Below are positions 46,382-57,786 of a stretch of 64,000 bases of DNA, one piece after another. The notes beneath the pieces are model-generated. The model was given only the letters and a program-made list of their open reading frames with translations, made no database searches and was not told the DNA's origin. The stretch lies in the NCBI RefSeq assembly GCF_003086295.3, contig NW_027255456.1, positions 186,001-250,000 of the forward strand, in the 5' to 3' direction. The position numbers and the translations under genes were made by a program. The stretch's first letter is position 1, and each line of letters opens with the position of its first letter. This DNA comes from Arachis hypogaea (taxonomy: Eukaryota; Streptophyta; Magnoliopsida; Fabales; Fabaceae).

Positions 46382-47380
46382 TAAAAAATCATAGAAAACC
46401 CTAAAAATCATAAAAAACCGTAAAAAACCTTAAAAAAAACATAGAAAACACTAAAAACAGTAAAAACCCTAAAAAAAACCTAAAAACCATAAGAAAATCC
46501 TAAAAAACAATAAAATCCCAATAAAACCCTAAAAAATCCTCAAAAACCTTAAAAAAAATCCTAGAAATCCGAAAAAATCCCTAAAAAATCCTAGAAACCT
46601 GAAAACTCTAAAAAATTCTAGAAAGCCCTAAAAATACTAGAAATCTATAAAAAATCCTTAAAATCCTAGAAAACCCTAAAAAAACCCTAAAAATCCATAA
46701 AAACCCTAAAAACCCCAAAAGAATCTAGAAAATCCAAGAAAACCCTAAAAAACAGTAAAAATACTAAAAAATCCTAAAAACTCAAAAAGCTCCTAAAACC
46801 CTTAAAAATCCTAGAAAACCCTAAAAAACCGTAGATAACCCTAGAAAATCCTGAAAATCCTAAAAACCCTAGAAAATAAAAACAACCCTAAAAACCTCAG
46901 AAAAACCTAAAAAACCCTAGAAAAATCCAAAAAACCTTACAAAATCCTAAAAACCTAGAAAACCCTAAAAAATTCTAAAAACCCTAGAAAACCCTAAAAA
47001 CCAAAGAAAATTCTAAAAAACCTCTAGAAAGCCTTAAAAAGTCCTAAAAACCATAGAAAACCCTAAAATACCCTACAAAACCCTAAAAACCGAAAAAAAC
47101 CCTAGAAAACCCTAAAAACTGTAGAAAATCCTAAAAAACCGTAAAAAACACAAAAAGCCCTAAAAAACCCTAGAAAACCAAAAAACCCTAAAAAATAAAA
47201 AAAGCCTAGAAAATCGTAAAAAACCCTAAAAACCCTAGAAAATCCTAAAAAATTCCTAAAAACCCTAGAAAACTCTAAAAACCCTAAAACCCTAAAAAAT
47301 CCTAAAAAGCCTAAAAAACCCTAAAAACCCTAGAAAACCGTAATAATCCCTGAAAATCGTAGAAAATCCTAAAAATTCTA
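46382..47380 (+). repeat. Telomere-like array, C block 14 (3' shortened)
   Basis: Matches the first ~1 kb of C blocks 13 and 15 but stops at aaaaattctagagg, losing the part with marker S. An early internal deletion removes the ccataaaaaccctagaaaatc words seen in block 15. Confidence 0.9.
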
Positions 47381-48051
47381 GAGGTTTTGGGGATGGTTTT
47401 CTAGGATTTTTTATGATTTTCTAGAGTTTTTAGGGTTTTCTAGGATTTTTTACGATTTTCTAGGGTTTTTTAGTTTTTTTTAGCGTTTCTTAGGATTCTC
47501 TACGGTTTTTAGGGATTTTTTGGGTTTTCTAGAATTTTTTGGGGTCCTTTATGATTTTTTACGGTTTTTTAGGGTGTTCAAGGTTTTTTCGGATTGTCTA
47601 GGGCTTTTTCGATTTTTTAGGGTTTTTGAGGGTTTTCTATTTCTTTTTAGGGTTTTTATTTTTTGAGGAGTTTTTTTGGGTTTTCTAGGATTTTTAGATT
47701 TTTATGGTTTTTAGGGTTTTCTTGGGTTTTCGGGTTTATTGGGTTTTCTAAGGGTTTTTAGGATGTTTTAGTGTTTTTAGGGTTTTTTAGGGTTTTCTAG
47801 GATTTTAAGGGGCTTTTAAAGTTTTCTAGGGTTTTTACGGTATTTCTGGAACTTATAGGGTTTTCTATGTTATTTAGGGTGTTTTAGGATTTTTTAGGAT
47901 TTTCTAGGATTTTTAGGGTTAAAAAGGTTTTCTAGGATTTTTCGGATTTTTTAAGATTTGAAAGGGTTTTTAGAGTTTTTTAAGGTTTTTAAGGTTTTCT
48001 AGTGTGGGTTTTCTAGGATTTTTTACCGTTTTAGAGTTTTTAGGGTTTTCT
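47381..48051 (-). repeat. Telomere-like array, G block 14 (5' shortened)
   Basis: Starts inside the arm (ggttttctaggattttttat), skipping ~240 bp of the start. The C-to-G turn here is therefore a deletion joint. P complement is at about 47535-47600. Confidence 0.9.
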
Positions 48052-49520
48052 AAAAAATCATAGAAAACCCTAAAAATCATAAAAAACCGTAAAAACCTTA
48101 AAAAAAACCATAGAAAACACTAAAAATAGTGAAAATCCTAAAAAAACCTAAAAACCATAAGAAAATCTTAAGAAAACCTAAAAACCATAAAAACCCTAGA
48201 AAATCCAAAATACCCTAAAAACCATAGAAAATCCTAAAAAACAATAAAATCCCAATAAAACCCTAAAAAATCCTCAAAAACCTTAAAAAAACCCTAAAAA
48301 AACCCTAAAAATCCTAGAAATACGAGAAAATCATAAAATCCCTAAAAAACCATAAAAAATCCCTAAAAAATCCTAGAAACCTGAAAACTCTAAAAAATTC
48401 TAAAAAACCCTAAAAATACTAGAAATCTATAAAAAAACCCTTAAAACCCTAGAAAACCCTAAAAAACCCTAAAAATCCATAAAAACCCTAAAAACCCCAA
48501 AAAAATCTAGAAAATCCAAGAAAACCCTAAAAAACAGTAAAAATCCTAAAAAATCCTAAAAACCCTAAAAATCCTAGAAAACCCTAAAAAACCGTAGATA
48601 ACCCTAGAAAATTCTGAAAAATCCTAAAAACTCTAGAAAATAAAAAACCCTAAAAACCTCAGAAAAACCTAAAAAACCCTAGAAAAATCCAAAAAACCCT
48701 ACAAAATCCTAAAAACCCTAGAAAACCCTAAAAAATTCTAATAACTCTAGAAAACCCTAAAAACCAAAGAAAATTCTAAAAATCCTCTAGAAAGCCTTAA
48801 AAAATCCTAAAAACCATAGAAACCCCTAAAATACCCTACAAAACCCTAAAAACCGAAAAAAAACCCTAGAAAACCCTAAAGACTGCAGAAAATCCTAAAA
48901 AAACCAAAAAACCGAAAAAAACACTAAAAAACCCTAGAAAACCAAAAAACCCTAAAAAATTAAAAAAGCCTAGAAAATCCTAAAAAAACCCTAAAAACCC
49001 TAGAAAATCCTAAAAAAATTCCTAAAAACCCTAGAAAACTCTAAAAAACCCTAAAAAATCCTAAAAAGCCTAAAAAACCCTAAAAACCCTAGAAAACCGT
49101 AATAAACCCTGAAAATCGTAGGAACCCCTAAAAAATCCTAAAAAACGTAAAAAAACATAGAAAACCCAAAAAACCCCTAAAAACCCTAAAAACTCCTAAA
49201 AAGCCCTAGAAAATCATAGAAACCCTCGAAAATCCTAGAAAACCCTAAAATACCATAAAAACCCTAGAAAATCCTAAAAATCCTAGAAAACAATAAAAAT
49301 CCTAGAATAAACCATAGAGAAGTCTAAAAATCCTAGAAGACCCTAAAAAACCCTAAAAACTCTGAAAAACCCTAGAAATCCTAGAAAATCCAAAAAATAC
49401 CTAAAAACCCTAGAAAACGGTAAAAACCCTAATAGCTCTACAAAACCCTAGAAAACCCTAACAACTCTAGAAAAATCATAGAGACTCTAAAAAGTTCTTG
49501 AAAACCCTAAAAACACTAAA
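48052..49520 (+). repeat. Telomere-like array, C block 15, with marker S
   Basis: The most complete C arm of the series (1.47 kb), with marker S near 49309 and the same order of landmarks as C block 13. Confidence 0.92.
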
Positions 49521-50454
49521 GTTTAGGAATTTTTAGGGTTTCTAGGTTTTCTAGGGCCTTTTAGGGTTTCTATGGTTTTCTAGAGTTTTTAAAGTTTTCT
49601 TTGGTTTCCTAGGATTTTAGGGTTTCTTAGGGTTTTATAGGATTTTTAGTATCTTTTAGGGTTTCCTCGGGTTTTCATCGGTTTTTTTGGGTTTTCAGCG
49701 TTTTTTAGGGTTTTCTAGGGTTTTTTTATGGTTCTTATGATTTTTAGGGTTTTCTAGAGTTTTTGGGGTTTTTATGGTTTTCTAAGAATTTTTATGATTT
49801 CTAGGGTTTTTAGGGTTTTCTAGGATTTTTTACGATTTTCTAGGATTTTTTAGTTTTTTTAGGGTTTCTTAGGATTCTCTACGGTTTTTAGGGATTTTTT
49901 GGGTTTTCTAGGATTTTTTGGGGCCCTTTATGATTTTTTAGGGTTTTTTAGGGTGTTCAAGGTTTTTTCGGATTGTCTAGGGATTTTTTGATTTTTTAGG
50001 GTTTTCTATTCTTTTTTAGGGTTTTTGAGGGTTTTCTATTCCGTTTTAGGGTTTTTATTTTTTTGGGAGTTTTTTTGGATTTTCTAGGATTTTTAGATTT
50101 TTATGGTTTTTAGGGTTTTCTTGGATTTTCGGGTTTTTTGGGTTTTCTAAGGTTTTTAGGATTTTCTAGTGTTTTTAGGGTTTTTTAGGGTTTTCAAGGA
50201 TTCTAAGGGGTTTTTAAAGTTTTCTAGGGTTTTTACGGTATTTCTGGAACTTCTAGGATTTTCTATGTTATTTAGGGTGTTTTAGTGTTTTTTAGGATTT
50301 TCTAGGATTTTTAGGGTTTTAAAGGTTTTCTAGGATTTTTCGGATTTTTTAAGATTTGCAAGGTTTTTTAGAGTTTTTTAGGGTTTTTAAGGTTTTCTAG
50401 TGTTTTTAGGGTTTTTTAGGATTTTTTACCGTTTTAGGATTTTTAGGGTTTTCT
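49521..50454 (-). repeat. Telomere-like array, G block 15, with complements of P and Q
   Basis: Third full G arm. P complement is at about 49910-49980 and shortened Q near 50235-50285; it is collinear with G block 12 over its whole length. Confidence 0.92.
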
Positions 50455-51318
50455 AAAAAATCATAGAAAACCCTAAAAATCATAAAAAACCGTAAAAAAC
50501 CTTAAAAAAAGCATAGAAAACACTAAAAACAGTAAAAACCCTAAAAAAAACCTAAAAACCATAAGAAAATCCTAGAAAAACCTAAAAACCATAAAAACTC
50601 TAGAAAATCCAAAATACCCTAAAAATCATAGAAAATCCTAAAAAACAATAAAATCCCAATGAAACCCTAAAAAATCCTCAAAAACCTTAAAAAATCCTAA
50701 AAAAACCATAAAAAATCCTAGAAATCCGAGAAAATCATAAAATCCCTAAAAAACCATAAAAAATCCCTAAAAAATCCTAGAAACCTGAAAACTCTAAAAA
50801 ATTCTAGAAAACCCTAAAAATACTAGAATCTATAAAAAACCCTTAAAACCCTAGAAAACCCTAAAAACCCTAAAAATCCATAAAAACCCTAAAAACTCCA
50901 AAAAATCTAGAAAATCCAAGAAAACCCTAAAAAACAGTAAAAATCTTAAAAAATCCTAAAAACTCAAAAAGCTCCTAAAAACCCTAAAAATCCTAGAAAA
51001 CCCTAAAAACCGTAGATAACCCTAGAAATTCTGAAAAATCCTAAAAACTCTAGAAAATAAAAAAAACCCTAAAAACCTCAGAAAAACCTAAAAAACCCTA
51101 GAAAAATCCAAAAAACCCTACAAAATCCTAAAAACCCTAGAAAAGCCTAAAAAATTCTAATAACTCTAGAAAACCCTAAAAACCAAAGAAAATTCTAAAA
51201 ATCCTCTAGAAAGCCTTAAAAAATCCTAAAAACCATAGAAAACCCTAAAATACCCTACAAACCCTAAAAACCGAAAAAACCCTAGAAAACCCTAAAAGAG
51301 AAAAAAAAAACACCAAAA
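50455..51318 (+). repeat. Telomere-like array, C block 16, cut by the gap
   Basis: Collinear with C blocks 13 and 15 until about 51295, where A-rich sequence leads into N. Confidence 0.9.
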
Positions 51319-52318
51319 NNNNNNNNNNNNNNNNNNNNNNNNNNNNNNNNNNNNNNNNNNNNNNNNNNNNNNNNNNNNNNNNNNNNNNNNNNNNNNNNNN
51401 NNNNNNNNNNNNNNNNNNNNNNNNNNNNNNNNNNNNNNNNNNNNNNNNNNNNNNNNNNNNNNNNNNNNNNNNNNNNNNNNNNNNNNNNNNNNNNNNNNNN
51501 NNNNNNNNNNNNNNNNNNNNNNNNNNNNNNNNNNNNNNNNNNNNNNNNNNNNNNNNNNNNNNNNNNNNNNNNNNNNNNNNNNNNNNNNNNNNNNNNNNNN
51601 NNNNNNNNNNNNNNNNNNNNNNNNNNNNNNNNNNNNNNNNNNNNNNNNNNNNNNNNNNNNNNNNNNNNNNNNNNNNNNNNNNNNNNNNNNNNNNNNNNNN
51701 NNNNNNNNNNNNNNNNNNNNNNNNNNNNNNNNNNNNNNNNNNNNNNNNNNNNNNNNNNNNNNNNNNNNNNNNNNNNNNNNNNNNNNNNNNNNNNNNNNNN
51801 NNNNNNNNNNNNNNNNNNNNNNNNNNNNNNNNNNNNNNNNNNNNNNNNNNNNNNNNNNNNNNNNNNNNNNNNNNNNNNNNNNNNNNNNNNNNNNNNNNNN
51901 NNNNNNNNNNNNNNNNNNNNNNNNNNNNNNNNNNNNNNNNNNNNNNNNNNNNNNNNNNNNNNNNNNNNNNNNNNNNNNNNNNNNNNNNNNNNNNNNNNNN
52001 NNNNNNNNNNNNNNNNNNNNNNNNNNNNNNNNNNNNNNNNNNNNNNNNNNNNNNNNNNNNNNNNNNNNNNNNNNNNNNNNNNNNNNNNNNNNNNNNNNNN
52101 NNNNNNNNNNNNNNNNNNNNNNNNNNNNNNNNNNNNNNNNNNNNNNNNNNNNNNNNNNNNNNNNNNNNNNNNNNNNNNNNNNNNNNNNNNNNNNNNNNNN
52201 NNNNNNNNNNNNNNNNNNNNNNNNNNNNNNNNNNNNNNNNNNNNNNNNNNNNNNNNNNNNNNNNNNNNNNNNNNNNNNNNNNNNNNNNNNNNNNNNNNNN
52301 NNNNNNNNNNNNNNNNNN
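51319..52318. other. Assembly gap, exactly 1000 N
   Basis: No sequence. The round length suggests a placeholder, so the true distance is unknown. The left side belongs to the 43-51 kb series and the right side to the other arm type, so the gap may hide a series boundary. Confidence 0.97.
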
Positions 52319-52751
52319 TTTTTTCGGTTTTATATTAGTGTTTTTTTAGGGTTTTTTTTTTATGATTTTTAGGGTTTTTTAGAGTTTTCTTGGATTTTTA
52401 AGGTTTTTCAGGGTTTTTAGGATTTTTTTAAGGTTTTTGAGGATTTTTTTACAGTTTTATAGGAATTTTATAGTTTTTTAAGATTTTCTTGGGTTTTTAG
52501 GAATTTTTGGGTTTTCTAGGGTTTTTATGATTTTTAGCTTTTTCTAGGGTTTTCTATGATTTTTTATGGTTTTCTAGGGTTTCTTATAGTTTTAGGATTT
52601 TTAAGGGTTTTTACTGTTTTTTAGTATTTTCTATGATTTTTTTTAGGATTTTTTAGGATTTTCTATGATTTCTAGGGTGTTTTAAGGTTCTCTCTAGGAT
52701 TTTTTTAGGATTCTCAAGGGTTTTAAGATTTTTTAGGGTTTTTAGGGTTCT
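52319..52751 (-). repeat. Telomere-like array, G block 16, right part
   Basis: End of an arm like G block 8 (ttttatgatttttagggt, ggattctcaagggtttt, then ggttctagaaaact). Confidence 0.9.
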
Positions 52752-54882
52752 AGAAAACTCTAAAAAATCATAGAAAACCCTAAAAAATCATAGAAAACCT
52801 TAAAAAAACCCTAAAAACACTACAAAACCCTAAAAACCTTAAAAACCCTAAAAAAATCCTAGAAAACCATAAAAAATAAGAGAAAACTAAGACATAAAAA
52901 AATCCTTAGAAAACCCTAAAAAACCATAGAAAACGGTAAAAACCAAAAATCCCCAAGAGAATCCTAAAAAACCCTAAAAATGCTAAAAAACCCTAGAAAA
53001 CCTAGAAAACCCAAAAATCCCTAAAAACCTTAGAAAACCTTAAAAAATCCTAAAACACCCAAAAAACCTTAGAAAATACTAAAAATCCCTAAAATACCGT
53101 AAAAACAGTAGAAAACCTTAAAAACCCCTAAAAACGCTAGAAATCCCTAAAAAATCCTAAAAATCCAAGAAAACCCTAAAAACCCTAGAAAACCCTAGAA
53201 AACCCTAAAAAATCCTAAAAATCCAAGAAAACCCTAGAACACCCTAGAAAACTCAAAAAAACCCTAAAAATATCCTAAAAACCCTAAAAAACCCTAAAAA
53301 CCCTAGGAAATCCTAGAAAATCCTAAAAACTGTAAAAACCCTAAAAACCCCTAAAAAATTCAAAAACCCTAAAAATCCTTGAAAATACCTAAAAAACCTT
53401 AAAAAAACCCTAGAAAATCACGAAAAACCCGAAAAACCCAAAAATACCATAGAAAACCCTAAACCATAGAAAACCTTAAAAATCCTAAAAACCATAGAAA
53501 ATTCAAAAAAAAACCCTAAAATTTCTAGAGAATCCTAAAAAACCTTAAATACCTTAAAAATGTTAGAAAACCCTAAAAAACCTAAAAAACACCCTTGAAA
53601 ACCCAAAAAAAACTCCTAAAAATCCTAGAAAATCGTACAAAACCCTAAAAACCCTAGAAAACCCTAAAAACCCTAAAAAATCATAAAAAAACCTAGAAAT
53701 CTCTAAAAAATCCTAAAACCCCTTAACCTTAGAAAACCCAAAAAAAACCTTGGAAAACCTAAAAAACCCCAAAAACCCTAAAAACCCAAAAAACCCTCGA
53801 AAACCCTAAAAATCCTAGAAAACCATAAAAAACCCTAGAAACCTTAGAAAACCCTAAAAACCCTAGAAAACCATAAAAAACCCTAAAAACCCTAGAAACC
53901 TTATAAAACCCTAAAAACCCTAGAAAAACCTAAAAACACCCCAAAACCCTAAAAAACCCTAAAACCCTCGAAAACCCTAAAAAACTCTAGAAAATCCTAA
54001 AATTTCCAAAAACCCTAAAAAACCCCAAAAACCCTAAAAATCCTAGAAAACCCTAAAAACCCAACAAACGGTAAAAAAAACCCTAGAAACCTCTAAAAAA
54101 CCTAGAAAACCCTAAAAACCCTAAACCCTAAACCCTAGAAAACCTTAAAAACCCTAGAAAACCCTAAAAACCCTTTCAAACCTTAAAAAACCCGAAAAAT
54201 CATAGAAAACCTTAGAAAACCCTAAAAATCCTAGAAAATGCTATAAAATCCTAAAAACCCTAGAAAATCCTAAAACACCCTAAAAGCCATAAAAGATCTA
54301 AAAATCCTAGAAAATCCAAAAAACCCCTAAAAATATAAAAACTCTAAAAAACCCTAAAAATGAATAGAAAATCCTAAAAAACCTAAAACAGAAAAGAAAA
54401 CCCAAAAAAGCTGAAAAATCCCTGGACAATCCGAAAAAACCTTGAACACCCTAAAAAACCCTAGAAAATCATAAAGGACCCCAAAAAATCCTAAAAAACC
54501 CAATAAATCCCTAAAACCCCTAGAGAAACCTAAAAAACCCTAAAAAATCTAAAAATCCCTAGAAAACCCTAAAAACCCTAAAAAATCGTAAAAAATCCTA
54601 GAAAACCATGAAAAAATCCTAGAAAACCCTAAAACCCTAAAAAATCATAAGAACCATAAAAAACCATAGAAAAACCTAAAAAACGCTAAAAACCCAAAAA
54701 AAACCCATGAAAACCCTAGGAAACCCTAAAAGTTACTAAAAATCCTATAAAATCCTAAAAAACCTTAAAAATCCTAGAAAACCAGAGAAAACTTTAAAAA
54801 CTCTAGAAAACCATATAAACGCTAAAAGCTCTAGAAAATCCTAAAAACCCTAAAACCCAAGAAACACTAGAAAACCTAAAAT
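52752..54882 (+). repeat. Telomere-like array, C block 17, with markers R and P
   Basis: R is at about 53721 and P at about 54415-54485; Q is reduced to aaaacaccctaaaagcc near 54270. It contains the only consecutive exact plant telomere units I noticed (54119-54137). Confidence 0.9.
54119..54137 (+). repeat. Short exact plant telomere tract
   Basis: ccctaaa ccctaaa cccta: two exact CCCTAAA units and part of a third, flanked by the usual 9-10 bp words. Elsewhere exact 7-mers are isolated. Confidence 0.85.
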
Positions 54883-55604
54883 TTCAAGGATTTCTATGGA
54901 TTTAGGGTTTTAGGGTTTCAGGGCTTTTTAGGGTCTTTATGGTTTTCTCAAGTTTTTAGGGTTTTCTAGGGTTTTTAGGAGTTTTTTTAGTTTTTAGGAT
55001 TTTTTAGGGTTTTTACAGTTGTTTATGATTTTCTAGAATTTTCTAGGTTTTTTTTGGGGTTTCAGGGTTTTTATGGGTTTTTAGAGTTTTTTAGGGTTTT
55101 AAGGGTTTTTACGGTTTTCTAGTGTTTTTTAGGGTTTTTTTATGATTTTTAGGGTTTTTTTAGAGTTTTCTAGGATTTTTAAGGTTTTTCAGGGTTTTTA
55201 GGAATTTTTTTTGTTTTTTAGGGATTTTTAGATTTTCTCGGATTTCTAGGGTTTTTTAGGGTGTTGTAGGGTTTTTAGGGTATTTTTAAGGTTTTCGAGG
55301 ATTTTTTTATAGTTTTATAGGGATTTTATAGTTTTTAAGATTTTCTTGGGTTTTTAGGAATTTTTGGGTTTTCTAGGGTTTTTATGATTTTTAGCTTTTT
55401 CTAGGGTTTTCTATGGTTTTTTATGGTTTTCTAGGGTTTCTTATCGTTTTTAAGTTTTTTAAGGGTTTTTACTGTTTTTTAGTGTTTTCTATAGTTTTTT
55501 TAGGATCTTTTAGGGTTATCTATAATTTTTAGGGTGTTTTAAGGTTTTCTAGGATTTTTTAGGATTCTCAAGGGTTTTAAGGTTTTTTAGGGTTTTTAGG
55601 GTTC
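54883..55604 (-). repeat. Telomere-like array, G block 17
   Basis: Full copy of the G block 8 arm. Its first 40 bases have lost several T's (ttcaaggatttctatggatt), the only unusual start among these arms. Confidence 0.9.
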
Positions 55605-57238
55605 TAGAAAACCCAAAAAACCCCTAAAAACCGCAGAAAACCTTAAAAAACCCTAAAATCCCTAGAAAACCCTAAAAAATCATAGAAAATCTTAAAAAAT
55701 CCTAAAAACACTACAAAACCCTAAAAACCTTAAAAACCTAAAAAACCCAGAAAACCATAAAAAATAAAAGAAAACCCTAAAAAACCCTAAAAACCTTATA
55801 AACCCTAAAAAACCCTAGAAAACTATAAAAAAGAAAACCCTAAAAGACTTAAAAATCCTTAAAAACCCTAAAAAATCGTAGAAAACGGAAAAAACATAAA
55901 AACCCCAAGAGAATCCTAGAAAACCCGAAAAATTCTAAAAAACCCTAGAAAACCTAGAAAACCCAAAAATTCCTAAAAACCTTAGAAAACCTTAAAAAAT
56001 CCTAAAACACCCTAAAAACCTTAGAAAATACTAAAAATCCCTAAAATACCGTAAAAATCCTAGAAAACCTTAAAAACCCTACAAAACCCTAGAAAACCCT
56101 AAAAAATCCTAAAAATCCAAAAGAACCCTAAAAACCCTACAAAATCTTAGAAAACACCAAAAAATCCTAAAAACACTAGAAAACCCTAAATCACCCTAGA
56201 AAACTCTAAAAAACCATAAAAAATATCCTAAAAACCCTAAAAATCCTAAAAACCCTAGGAAATCCTAGAAAACCCTAAAACTGTAAAAACCCTAAAAATC
56301 CCTAAAAAATTTAAAAACCCTAAAAATCCTGGAAAATACCTAAAAAAACCTTAAAAAAACCTAGAAAAACAAAAAAAAATCCTAAAAACCCAAAAAAACT
56401 ATAGAAAATTCAAAAAAACCCTAAAACTTCTAGAGAATCCTAAAAAACCTTAAATACCTTAAAAATGTTAGAAAACCCTAAAAAACCTAAGAAAATCCTA
56501 AAAACCCTAGAAAATGCTAAAAATCCTAGAAAATCTTAAAAAACCCTAAAAACCCTAGAAAACCCTAAAAAGTCTAGAAAACCCTAAAATCCCTAAAAAA
56601 CCATAAAAAAACCTAGAAAACTCTAAAAAATCTTTAAAAAAACCCTTAAAACCCTAGAAAACCCCAAAAAATCTTAAAAATCCTAAAAAATCCTAAAACC
56701 CCTTAACCTTAGAAAACCCAAAAAAAACCTTGGAAAACCTAAATAACCCCAAAATCCCAAAAAACCCTCGAAAACCCTAAAAACCCTAGAAAACCATAAA
56801 AAATCCTAGAAACCTTAGAAAACCCTAAAAACCCTACAAAAACCTAAAAACTCCCAAAACCCAAAAAACCCTCGAAAACCCTAAAAAACTCTAGAAAATC
56901 CTAAAATTTCCAAAAATCCTAAAAAACCCGAAAAACCCTTAAAAACCCTAGAAAACCCTAAAACCCCTAAAAAACCTAAACAACCCTAAAAACTACAGAA
57001 AACCCAAAAAATCCATAAAAACCTAGAAAACCCTAAAACCCCTAGAAAACCTTAAAAACCCTAGAAAACCCTAAAAACCCTTGCAAACCTTAAAAAACCA
57101 GAAAAATCATAAAAAACCTTAAAAAACCCTAAAAATCCTAGAAAATCCTAAAAACCCTAAAAACCGTAGAAAATCCTAAAACACCCTAAATAACCTAGAA
57201 AACCCTAGAAATCCCTAAAATACCGTAAAAACCCTAGA
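55605..57238 (+). repeat. Telomere-like array, C block 18, with markers R and Q
   Basis: R is at 56701 and Q near 57185-57230. It ends inside Q's right flank (ccctagaatttta), where marker P and the rest of the arm are missing. Confidence 0.92.
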
Positions 57239-57786
57239 ATTTTATGGGTTTTTAGGGTTTTTTAGGGTTTTAAGGGTTTTTACGATTTTCAAGTGTTTTT
57301 TAGGGTTTTTTATGATTTTTAGGGTTTTTTTAGAGTTTTCTAGGATTTTTAAGGTTTTTCAGGGTTTTTAAGATTTTTTTTAGGTTTTTTTGTTTTTTAG
57401 GGATTTTTAGATTTTCTCAGATTTCTGGGGTTTTTTTAGGGTGTTGTAGGGTTTTTAGGGTATTTTTAAGGTTTTTGAGGATTTTTTTTACAGTTTTATA
57501 GGGATTTTATAGTTTTTTAAGATTTTCTTGGGTTTTTAGGAATTTTTGGGTTTTCTAGAGTTTTTATGATTTTTAGCTTTTTCAAGGGTTTTCTATGGTT
57601 TTTTATGGTTTTCTAGGGCTTCTTATGGTTTTTAGGTTTTTTAAGGGTTTTTACTGTTTTTTAGTGTTTTCTATGGTTTTTTTAGGATTTTTTAGGATTT
57701 TCTATGATTTTTAGGGTCTTTTAAGGTTCTCTAGGATTTTTTAGGATTCTAAAGGGTTTTAAGGTTTTTTAGGGTTTTTAGGGTTC
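57239..57786 (-). repeat. Telomere-like array, G block 18 (5' shortened)
   Basis: Begins in the middle of the arm at ttttatgggtttttaggg, equivalent to about 36513 in G block 9, then runs to the ggttctagaaaaccc turn. The turn with the preceding C block is a deletion joint. Confidence 0.9.

Noticed and set aside
43219..51318. CRISPR-like array
   Set aside because: Repeats are long, degenerate, inverted and without unique spacers; the context is a plant genome.
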